Assembly (NCBI RefSeq): GCF_000161455.1
Contig: NZ_CM000745.1
Span: 5,232,531 to 5,239,576, forward strand
Length of the DNA: 7,046 nt
Origin: Bacillus pseudomycoides DSM 12442
GTDB taxonomy: Bacteria; Bacillota; Bacilli; Bacillales; Bacillaceae_G
Reading direction: 5' to 3'
Shown here in pieces: positions 1 to 4,654 of this stretch; the first letter of the stretch is position 1; each line of letters begins with the position of its first letter. The position numbers and the translations under genes are program-made. A model generated the notes under the pieces. It saw only the letters and a program-made list of their open reading frames with translations, did no database searches and had not been told where the DNA came from.

Positions 1-42
1 AACATTATACCCAAGTGCTAATATTAGTCATTAGGTAAAAGT

Positions 43-71
43 GAAGCGCCCTGTTTACAGGGCGCTTTTTT
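43..71 (+). terminator. Rho-independent terminator of an upstream gene off the left edge
   Basis: A perfect stem (AGCGCCCTG at 45-53 pairing with CAGGGCGCT at 58-66, loop TTTA) runs straight into a six-T tract at 66-71. The T tract lies on the plus-strand side only, so the terminated gene is a plus-strand gene that ends before base 1 or just at the edge. No coding sequence for it is recognisable in bases 1-42. Confidence 0.9.
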
Positions 72-84
72 ACTTGGTCGCAAG

Positions 85-274
85 GGTTCTGGTGCAAAGA
101 TAAAATAAAAGAGAATATAGCTCATATATTTCTAGCGGAATTCTATTTTATGCTGTAAGCCCAAACAATCGATGGATGAATTCTTTCTGGTTTTGGACAG
201 ACTGATCCCGTAAATCAATCTGTCCAAGTTTAGGAGATTACTTGCAAAAGTTTTAGAGTTTTTGCACCAGAACC
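85..274 (-). mobile_element. IS6/IS240-family deletion derivative (MITE-like, both ends intact)
   Basis: The 14-bp sequence GGTTCTGGTGCAAA at 85-98 is repeated as its exact reverse complement at 261-274. This is the typical terminal repeat of IS240-like members of the IS6 family. The interior is only about 160 bp, against roughly 800 bp or more in a full element. It keeps the transposase 3' end on the minus strand (225 to 148) and a short 5' non-coding end (about 226-260). The transposase body has been lost. The 8-bp flanks (77-84 and 275-282) do not match, so no target duplication survives. Both ends are present, so it could in principle still be a substrate for a full-length relative's transposase acting in trans; this is inference. 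Confidence 0.85.
148..225 (-). pseudogene. C-terminal scrap of an IS240-type transposase
   Basis: Read on the minus strand, 25 sense codons and a TAA stop encode a peptide starting GQIDLRDQ and ending FIHRLFGLTA. This matches what I know of the C-terminus of IS240/IS6 transposases, where a KKGQ motif precedes the tail. The DDE catalytic core and the N-terminal helix-turn-helix are absent. In the same frame the reading runs into a TAA a few codons upstream of GQ, so the deletion junction is near 225-230. It is non-functional as an enzyme. Confidence 0.75.
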
Positions 275-489
275 ACACTTTTTATGGATAGTGCAACTTT
301 ATTTTGGATGGATAATTTTCACAATACACGTAACGTTCTGCTTACGATAGATCCTGTAAATAATTTATCTGAAAATTTACAATAAATACATAAATAATTA
401 AAAATTAATAGATAAAATAATACAAGAAAAGTGTATCTGTTCTAGTTAACAGGATAAAGAAAATTATTTTTTTCAAGGGGGAACTACAA
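275..489 (+). promoter_or_regulatory. AT-rich 5' region of the phytase gene
   Basis: This is non-coding on both strands as far as I can see. No strong sigma-A promoter is obvious. TTCACA at 318-323 with TACGAT at 343-348 is a candidate, but its 19-bp spacer is long. A run of degenerate TTNNNA-like hexamers with 11-bp phasing lies at 365, 376, 387, 398 and 409. The phasing resembles PhoP box arrays, but only TTTACA at 376-381 is close to the consensus. Bacillus phytases are known PhoP targets, so the idea is reasonable but weakly supported. A strong ribosome binding site AAGGGGG (475-481) ends the region. Confidence 0.35.
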
Positions 490-1662
490 ATGTTAAAGGA
501 AATATCAACAGTTGCTTTAATGACGAGTGTATTATTTTTAACAGTAAATTCTACACCGAATTTGGTGGGGGAATTTTCAAATCCAAGTGTACAAGAGAAA
601 CAAAAACATTCAAAACTTGTAAAAGTGGAAGCAAAAGAGGAAACAGATGCAGTTGCTAATGCGGGTGATGCAGCTGATGATCCAGCAATTTGGGTTCATC
701 CTCATGATTCTGAAAAAAGTAAAATTATTGGAACGAATAAAGAGGGGGGGATAGCTGTCTACAATTTAAAAGGAAAACAACTACATTCGTATAACTTTGG
801 GAAACTAAATAATGTTGATGTACGATATGGATTTCCAATTGGAGGTAAAAAAATTGATATTGCGGCAGCTTCAAATCGTTCTACAAATACAATCGATATT
901 TTTGCGATAAACCCTAAAACAGGAGAATTAGAAAATATTACGGGATCTCCCATTCAATCTAGCATGAAAGAAGTATATGGGTTTAGTCTCTATCATAGTC
1001 AAAAAACGGGTGTTTTTTACGCATTAGTTGTAGGGAAGGATGGAACTTTTGAACAATATGAGTTATTTGACAATGGAAAAGGAAAAATAGAAGGAAAGAA
1101 AGTACGTGAATTAAAGCTAAGTTCTCAATCAGAAGGAATTGTAGCAGATGATGAGTATGGAACAATATATATCGGTGAAGAAGATGTGGCAATTTGGAAA
1201 TTCAATGCGGAACCAGACGGAGGAAACCAACCGATTGCAAAAGTAGATGGTGCGGATGGAAACCATTTAACAGCAGATATTGAGGGTTTGACGATATATT
1301 ATGGAAAAAATGGGACAGGGTATTTAATTGCTTCTAGTCAGGGGAATAATAGTTATGCAGTGTATGACCGTAAAGGCAACAATGAGTATATTGGTAATTT
1401 TGCTATTGTTGATGGTAAAAATGCTGATGGAACGAGTGATACAGACGGTATTGATGTAATGAGTTTTGGATTAGGAGAAAAATATCCAAATGGCATTTTT
1501 CTAGCACAGGATGGAGAGAATATGGATCATGGGAAAATAGTAAATCAGAATTTCAAAATGATAGATTGGAAAAGGATTGCAAAAGGATTCGACTCAAAAT
1601 TACAGATAGAAAATAACGTAGATCCTCGTAAACTAAAATTTAGAGAAATATTTAGCAAATAG
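490..1662 (+). CDS. phy: Secreted beta-propeller phytase (3-phytase, BPP family)
   Basis: The 390-residue protein should hydrolyse phytate (myo-inositol hexakisphosphate) outside the cell in a calcium-dependent reaction, releasing phosphate. It carries the two family signatures: DAADDPAIW at residues 60-68 and NNVDVRY at 107-113. It also has further blocks I recognise from Bacillus PhyC/TS-Phy: GTNKEGG (81-87), ASNRS (127-131), VYGFSLYHSQKTG (162-174), ADDEYG (219-224), EEDVAIWKF (230-238), DIEGLTIYY (263-271), SDTDGIDV (316-323), AQDGEN (339-344) and DPRK near the C-terminus. The length fits the family (about 380). Residues 1-20 are a short hydrophobic stretch with one lysine, a plausible though not classical signal peptide, and a charged linker precedes the propeller. 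The ATG is set 8 nt after AAGGGGG. The gene is monocistronic with its own terminator and sits between IS remnants. No key residue seems missing. Confidence 0.95.
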   Translation: MLKEISTVALMTSVLFLTVNSTPNLVGEFSNPSVQEKQKHSKLVKVEAKEETDAVANAGDAADDPAIWVHPHDSEKSKIIGTNKEGGIAVYNLKGKQLHSYNFGKLNNVDVRYGFPIGGKKIDIAAASNRSTNTIDIFAINPKTGELENITGSPIQSSMKEVYGFSLYHSQKTGVFYALVVGKDGTFEQYELFDNGKGKIEGKKVRELKLSSQSEGIVADDEYGTIYIGEEDVAIWKFNAEPDGGNQPIAKVDGADGNHLTADIEGLTIYYGKNGTGYLIASSQGNNSYAVYDRKGNNEYIGNFAIVDGKNADGTSDTDGIDVMSFGLGEKYPNGIFLAQDGENMDHGKIVNQNFKMIDWKRIAKGFDSKLQIENNVDPRKLKFREIFSK

Positions 1663-1674
1663 TTAAGGTGAATA

Positions 1675-1711
1675 AAAGGTCATTTCATAGTATATTGAAA
1701 TGATCTTTTTT
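1675..1711 (+). terminator. Terminator of the phytase gene
   Basis: The arms AAAGGTCATTTCA and TGAAATGATCTTT pair with one G-T wobble around a short AT loop and are followed by a T run ending at 1711. It starts 12 nt after the phytase stop codon. The stem's 5' A-run also makes weak bidirectional function possible. Confidence 0.85.
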
Positions 1712-1770
1712 AGAATTTTATAATGCCTCAAAACAAAAAAAATGTACATTTTCAACTAGAGATGTCAATT

Positions 1771-1867
1771 TTCTCGTTTGGGGGGGATTTGCTTTCCTAA
1801 GCTTGATAGCGATGGGATAGCATCACATTCCCATCAACTTAAGAAATTGGTTGTTCCCCAAAACGAA
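1771..1867. repeat. Back-to-back IS231-type ends forming a large imperfect palindrome
   Basis: The right arm (from TCCCATCAACTTAAG at 1829-1843 to CCCCAAAACGAAA) and the reverse complement of the left arm (TCCCATC at 1817-1811, then a 6-base insertion, then AAGCTTAGGAAA to CCCCAAACGAGAA) align over about 40 bases. The core between them, TAGCATCACAT (1818-1828), is 11 bp. The CATCAACTTAAG box is the same as that in front of the IS231-like transposase at about 3632-3643, where the outer side is on the left. By that orientation both arms here have their outer side at the palindrome centre. No transposase remains on either side. Confidence 0.6.
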
Positions 1868-1899
1868 ATTTCTATCTAAGAAATACACCATTAAATGTA

Positions 1900-1930
1900 A
1901 AATTAAAATAAATGTATTTTATTTTAATTT
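1900..1930. repeat. AT-only 13-bp hairpin
   Basis: AAATTAAAATAAA at 1900-1912 is exactly complementary to TTTATTTTAATTT at 1918-1930, with a 5-base loop. It contains only A and T in the stem, so as RNA it is weak. It lies between the IS231-type palindrome and the GC-rich hairpin at 1944-1971. Its function is unknown; it may belong to the lost IS interior. Confidence 0.4.
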
Positions 1931-1943
1931 CTTAAATACGCAT

Positions 1944-1971
1944 AACCCCGTTCCAATTTTAGAACGGGGTT
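1944..1971. terminator. GC-rich hairpin, possible terminator
   Basis: AACCCCGTTC (1944-1953) pairs perfectly with GAACGGGGTT (1962-1971) around an 8-base loop. No T tract follows directly on either strand. The nearest on the plus strand is TTTTTT at 1981-1986, ten bases away. It could be the only terminator candidate for the minus-strand hydrolase gene ending at 2132, or a remnant of the IS interior. The rest of 1972-2131 shows no gene and no convincing signal. Confidence 0.4.
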
Positions 1972-2131
1972 AAAATAAACTTTTTTAGTTTCTGGTGTGA
2001 TATAATTCCATATTAAAAATATAATAACACACATTCGTTTAAATATGGTTTGGGTTATTCCACAATCACGCCTGATTGCTATAGATCAATAATTTTTTTA
2101 AGGTTCTCAATTTAACAGGGTAAATAGTGAT

Positions 2132-2689
2132 TTATCGGTAATTGTTATGAATTGGTTGAAACAAATCCTCTTGGCTGGTCCGAACAACAGAAAAATTGTC
2201 AACATTGTAATGACCATGAAGTATTTCATTATGATGACTTATTATCTTTTCAGCAGATAGGATTGAAGAATCTGTCGTTGAATGACCATCCCCAACTAAA
2301 GTAACATCAAAATGATTCACCGTTGCAGTTCTAACCGCTGTGTCAATACAGTGTTCTGTTTTACATCCCATGATAACAAGATGTTCGATCTCGTTTTCCT
2401 TTAAAAAATCCATTAATAGTGTACCATAAAACGCATTTGTAGCTACTTTATCAAATATTTTTGCATTGGTTGGTACTTTTACTGTTTGGTGTATTTGAAA
2501 ACCTGGACCTTTGCCATCAGCAACATCTTTATCCCTCACAAAGATAATCAAAGCATGTGATTCTAGTGCTTTATTAATAACCAAATTAACATTATCTAAC
2601 AATGCTTCTTTATTAAGCACATTTTTAGTTTCGTTATTACCATCAACTAATTCTTGTTGGACATCAATAATAAGCAAAGCTTGGTTCAA
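2132..2689 (-). CDS. Isochorismatase-family cysteine hydrolase
   Basis: This 185-residue cytosolic protein has the isochorismatase-like (nicotinamidase/isochorismatase) fold. The catalytic triad of the family is visible: Asp9 in ALLIIDVQ, Lys81 in FDKVATNAF and Cys114 in TEHCIDTAVR. The Gly-Cys pair at 108-109 lies where the family has its cis-peptide and oxyanion loop. Members cleave C-N or vinyl-ether bonds of small amides or chorismate derivatives; the substrate cannot be told from sequence. Nothing marks it as PncA, and no siderophore genes are adjacent. The start is TTG at 2689-2687, chosen because AAAGGAGT lies 7 nt upstream and the alignment begins exactly there. A 23-codon ORF overlaps this start. 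The gene lies downstream of the DUF1272 gene on the same strand, 127 bp away. Confidence 0.88.
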   Translation of the reverse strand: MNQALLIIDVQQELVDGNNETKNVLNKEALLDNVNLVINKALESHALIIFVRDKDVADGKGPGFQIHQTVKVPTNAKIFDKVATNAFYGTLLMDFLKENEIEHLVIMGCKTEHCIDTAVRTATVNHFDVTLVGDGHSTTDSSILSAEKIISHHNEILHGHYNVDNFSVVRTSQEDLFQPIHNNYR

Positions 2690-2757
2690 TATAAAAACTC
2701 CTTTATGCTATAATTTATATATATGTTCTCCATATCTTTCTTCATTCTAATAATCAT
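2686..2757 (-). CDS. Small ORF (23 aa) overlapping the hydrolase start
   Basis: An ATG at 2757-2755, 6 nt after the purine-rich GGGGGCG, opens a 23-codon frame beginning MIIRMKKDMEN and ending SIKEFLY. Its TGA stop (2688-2686) overlaps the hydrolase TTG (2689-2687) by two bases, as TTGA. The hydrolase ribosome binding site lies inside the small ORF. This arrangement is typical of translational coupling or a leader peptide. I recognise no homologue, and no membrane segment or codon run is evident. It could also be chance in AT-rich DNA. Confidence 0.4.
   Translation of the reverse strand: MIIRMKKDMENIYINYSIKEFLY
2690..2704 (-). promoter_or_regulatory. Ribosome binding site fixing a TTG start
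   Basis: On the minus strand, AAAGGAGT (2704-2697) lies 7 nt before the TTG at 2689. No ATG or GTG in the same frame is similarly placed, so this site decides the start of the hydrolase gene. Confidence 0.8.
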
Positions 2758-2780
2758 AATATCGCCCCCTTTTATCTTTT

Positions 2781-2803
2781 GAACCTATTTCGTTACGAAC
2801 CTA
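2781..2803 (-). promoter_or_regulatory. Candidate operator upstream of the small ORF and hydrolase
   Basis: The heptamer GAACCTA occurs at 2781-2787 and again at 2797-2803, a 16-bp period. A perfect 11-bp palindrome, TTCGTTACGAA (2789-2799), lies between and overlaps the second copy. The block sits in the short gap between the DUF1272 stop and the small ORF, where a promoter for the hydrolase would be. No clean -35/-10 pair could be fixed, so the operator role is inferred from the repeat structure and position. Confidence 0.4.
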
Positions 2804-2816
2804 ATAAGTAGTATTG

Positions 2817-3017
2817 TTATATGTTAAGAGAGCAGACACTACTAGATAGGGGTCTAGGTCTTTTAACAAGTTCTCCTTGACAATTAGGACATACATAATT
2901 CATTAATTTTGTACACTCCTCACAAAATGTACATTCATGTGTGCAAATAAAAGCCAAAGATTGCTCTTCAATCTTATTATTACATTTCTCACAACATTTC
3001 CTCATCTCAAGTCCCAT
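2817..3017 (-). CDS. DUF1272 family small zinc-binding protein
   Basis: The 66-residue protein matches the DUF1272 pattern as I know it: an N-terminal LEMRxxCExC, a central ICTHECTFCEEC and a C-terminal VCPNCQGELVKRPR. Paired cysteines at 9/12, 25/29, 32/35 and 43/46, with His27, make a compact zinc-ribbon or treble-clef fold very likely. The family's biochemical role is not established. The length is normal for the family. The ATG follows TGGAGGA with a 6-nt gap. A TATAAT (plus strand 3045-3050, read in reverse) gives a likely start of transcription about 20 nt upstream of the ATG. It is divergent from the Lrp/AsnC regulator and upstream of the hydrolase gene, with which it may share control. 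Confidence 0.85.
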   Translation of the reverse strand: MGLEMRKCCEKCNNKIEEQSLAFICTHECTFCEECTKLMNYVCPNCQGELVKRPRPLSSSVCSLNI

Positions 3018-3030
3018 TTTTATTCCTCCA

Positions 3031-3084
3031 ATAACATTTTTTTCATTATATACATAAAATTATAAATATAATATAATTTTGTTT
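3031..3084. promoter_or_regulatory. Divergent promoter region between DUF1272 gene and Lrp-type regulator
   Basis: On the plus strand TATACA (3049-3054) and TATAAT (3072-3077) are separated by 17 bp, a reasonable sigma-A promoter. A second overlapping TATAAT lies at 3067-3072. On the minus strand TATAAT (3050-3045) serves the DUF1272 gene; no clear -35 is seen for it. The region is almost pure A/T, and the two promoters overlap back to back. A regulator bound here would touch both, as is common for Lrp/AsnC proteins and their neighbours. Confidence 0.55.
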
Positions 3085-3165
3085 AAATACAAATTATTAG
3101 CTATTTCATCCAAAAGACTTAAAAAATTTATTCATTATAAGCGTTTTGCTTTAAATAAAAAGGGG

Positions 3166-3597
3166 ATGTTTAGAATAGACCATATTGACCGAAAGATTTT
3201 ACATATTCTTCAAGAAGATGGACGTATATCTATGACTGAACTAGGAAAAATGGTGAACTTATCAACACCAGCTGTAAAAGAAAGAGTAAAAAAATTAGAG
3301 GATAAAAATATTATTACAGCCTATAGTGCAGTTATAAACCCAGAGAAATTAAATAAGAATGTAACGGCTTTTGTTTTGTTTGAATCAAAAAAATGTCAAC
3401 AATTCAGAAATTTTTGCAAAGAAAATCCTATGGTCTTTGAGTGCCACAGATTAGCTGGACAATATAGTTATTTGGTGAAAATAGTCACTGAATCGGTGCA
3501 ACATTTAGAAGAATTTATAGATGCTTCAATGGAGTTTGGCTATCCATCAACTTTAATTAACTTATCATCACCAGTAAAATATAGATGTATTTTTTAG
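3166..3597 (+). CDS. Lrp/AsnC family transcriptional regulator
   Basis: From ATG 3166 the protein has 143 residues, the normal Lrp/AsnC size. Residues 4-50 are an AsnC-type helix-turn-helix (IDRKILHILQEDGRISMTEL, then LSTPAVKERVKKLEDKNII). After the hinge TAYSAVINPEKL, residues 65-140 form the RAM ligand-binding domain, with GQYSYLVKI around 98-106. Such proteins bind DNA as dimers or octamers and usually sense an amino acid. The frame is open upstream to a TTG at 3079, but that codon is two bases after the predicted -10 box, so the long form is unlikely. ATG 3166 has a GGGG run directly against it with no spacer, so initiation is unusual. It is divergent from the DUF1272 and hydrolase genes, its most likely targets besides itself. 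No clear terminator follows; IS231-type sequence starts about 25 bp after the stop. Confidence 0.85.
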   Translation: MFRIDHIDRKILHILQEDGRISMTELGKMVNLSTPAVKERVKKLEDKNIITAYSAVINPEKLNKNVTAFVLFESKKCQQFRNFCKENPMVFECHRLAGQYSYLVKIVTESVQHLEEFIDASMEFGYPSTLINLSSPVKYRCIF

Positions 3598-3674
3598 AAT
3601 AGAGTTCTTCGAATTTATTTAAGGGATGCTGCCACACATCCATCAACTTAAGGATTTAGACTATTCTTGAAGTT

Positions 3675-3725
3675 AAAAGCACGTTACTATTCTCTTATGT
3701 TAATGAGAAGGGGTGACGTGCTTTT
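3675..3725 (+). promoter_or_regulatory. Hairpin sequestering the transposase ribosome binding site
   Basis: AAAAGCACGTTAC (3675-3687) pairs with GTGACGTGCTTTT (3713-3725) with a single T-G wobble. A nested TTCTC/GAGAA stem lies at 3690-3694/3705-3709. The ribosome binding site AAGGGGTGA (3708-3716) is partly inside the stem, and the ATG at 3727 is immediately after it. This fits the known strategy of insertion sequences for blocking translation from read-through transcripts. Confidence 0.7.
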
Positions 3726-3726
3726 T

Positions 3727-4468
3727 ATGAATATGCATCAAAAACAAGAGTTGTCTTTATTTGCCGAAGAGTTATATCGCTATATGTCTCCCGCTACACT
3801 TAATCAATTAGCTATAGAAGCAGGCGGAATGAAACGAAAACGTAAGTGCCATGGGCACCATTTTTTATCTTTGTGTGTATGGTTAAATCAGCAAATCGCT
3901 ACTACCTCTCTTACTCAACTTTGTAGTCAATTAGAAACTTCAACAGCAATTTTATTAAGTCCTGAGGGACTTAATCGACGATTTAACGCGGCTTCTGTAG
4001 CCTTCTTTCGAAATGTATTTACTACACTTCTACAAGCTAAAATTGGAGGGTTATCTAGGATTTCTCATTCTCTTTCTGCTTACTTTGAGCGTATTCGCAT
4101 TCTTGATTCTACAACCTTTCAAGTTCCAGATCGATTCGCAGCTACTTATCCTGGTGCCGGAGGATGTAGTCATAAAGCTGGTGTAAAAATTCAACTAGAG
4201 TATGACTTGTTGAGTGGAGAATTTTCTGATGTGAAAATTGAACCAGGAAAACGAAGTGATCAGGCGTATGGTGCGGCTCGAACAGGTATGGCACAAAAGA
4301 ATGAACTATATATTCGTGACTTAGGATATTTTCGTTTACAAGAACTTTAAGTCTATTCAAGATAAGCAAGGATATTATTTATCACGTCTTAAGTTACCAA
4401 CTAAGATATATAGAAAAGAATTCGAAACAGTCGTATTTAAAACAAAACCCGCTCAACTGAGACCGTTA
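3727..4468 (+). pseudogene. IS231-like transposase, frameshifted and truncated
   Basis: The reading frame from ATG 3727 gives an N-terminal half like IS231 transposases: ELSLFAEELYRYMSP, SPEGLNRRF, YFERIRILDSTTFQVP with the first catalytic Asp (residue 127 of this start), GAGGCSHKAGVKIQLEYDL, and YIRDLGYFRL with the second catalytic Asp (198). The frame stops at TAA 4348-4350. Removing one T from the TTT at 4346-4348 continues the protein for 40 more codons (KSIQDKQGYYLSRLKLPTK to AQLRPL) up to 4468. The total is about 247 residues against about 478 in the family. The Y-R-E-K region with the catalytic Glu is gone, so the protein cannot be active. The frame is open upstream to a TTG at 3667, but the alignment and hairpin favour 3727. 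Confidence 0.85.
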
Positions 4469-4471
4469 TAG

Positions 4472-4570
4472 GATAGCACCACATGTCTATCAAGCTAAGA
4501 AATCGAGTCACCCAAAAAAACGAAAAAGCTCATTTCTTATCTGAAAAAAGATACTAAGTGAGCTTTTTCG
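4472..4570 (-). mobile_element. Terminal remnant of a second IS231-like element
   Basis: Bases 4474-4530 (AGGATAGCACCACATGTC, then TATCAAGCTAAGAAAT and CCCAAAAAAACGAAA) align with the right arm of the palindrome at 1819-1867. They match the reverse complement of its left arm even better (CTATCAAGCT-AG-AAA and AAACGA-AA). By comparison with the left end at 3623 the outer side is at 4474, so the element body would lie to the right. Only the end and a hairpin remain. Confidence 0.55.
4521..4570. terminator. Strong bidirectional-looking hairpin inside the IS231-type remnant
   Basis: CGAAAAAGCTCA (4521-4532) and TGAGCTTTTTCG (4559-4570) are perfect complements. The inner segments CTTATCT and AGATACTAAG extend the stem imperfectly around GAAAAA. 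The T tract is within the arm on each strand. It probably was the transposase terminator of the lost element. Now it separates the IS region from the acetyltransferase gene. Confidence 0.65.
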
Positions 4571-4594
4571 GATACTACCAATAATGATAGGATA

Positions 4595-4650
4595 TGTAAA
4601 CTTCACATGAATAAGATATATAATATAAAAATAACGATTAACTGAGGTGA
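4595..4650 (+). promoter_or_regulatory. Promoter and ribosome binding site of the acetyltransferase gene
   Basis: A perfect TATAAT lies at 4619-4624. The best -35 is the weak TGTAAA at 4595-4600 with an 18-bp spacer. GAGGTGA (4644-4650) is 4 nt before the ATG at 4655. Confidence 0.5.
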
Positions 4651-4654
4651 GAGC

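Larger units (their letters stand above)
3622..4468 (+). mobile_element. Truncated IS231-like element (IS4 family)
   Basis: A terminal box GGGATGCTGCCACACATCCA followed by TCAACTTAAGG (3623-3643) precedes an IS231-type transposase remnant. The CATCAACTTAAG core is typical of IS231 ends in the B. cereus group. Only the left end and the 5' half of the element remain. At 4468-4474 the sequence passes directly into another IS231-type end in opposite orientation. The exact outer boundary on the left cannot be fixed, because no target duplication can be checked. Confidence 0.75.

Noticed and set aside
77..282. Target-site duplication around the IS240 remnant
   Set aside because: The 8-bp flanks GTCGCAAG and ACACTTTT do not match, so no duplication can be claimed.
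759..953. Minus-strand open frame of 64 codons
   Set aside because: It lies wholly inside the phytase gene in another frame, has no ribosome binding site and no recognisable domain.
983..1192. Minus-strand open frame of 69 codons
   Set aside because: It is antisense to the well-supported phytase. The His- and Leu-rich translation is a by-product of the opposite-strand codons.
1739..1752. 14-bp perfect palindrome AAAATGTACATTTT
   Set aside because: It has no loop, is AT-rich and lies in non-coding IS-derived sequence with no gene next to it to regulate. It may be chance.
2010..2050. CCATATT/AATATGG inverted repeat as a terminator for the hydrolase
   Set aside because: The loop is long, the stem is weak and no T tract follows on the minus strand.
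2511..2750. Plus-strand open frame of 79 codons
   Set aside because: It is antisense to the hydrolase gene, whose catalytic triad is intact, and has no supporting signals of its own.
3079..3165. N-terminal extension of the Lrp-type regulator from TTG 3079
   Set aside because: The codon is two bases after a predicted -10 box, there is no ribosome binding site, and the 29 extra residues do not fit the family.
3667..3726. TTG 3667 as start of the transposase
   Set aside because: It lies upstream of the ribosome binding site and within the leader that forms the hairpin. Family similarity begins after ATG 3727.
4142..4369. Minus-strand open frame of 75 codons
   Set aside because: It is antisense to the IS231-like transposase and shows no family resemblance.
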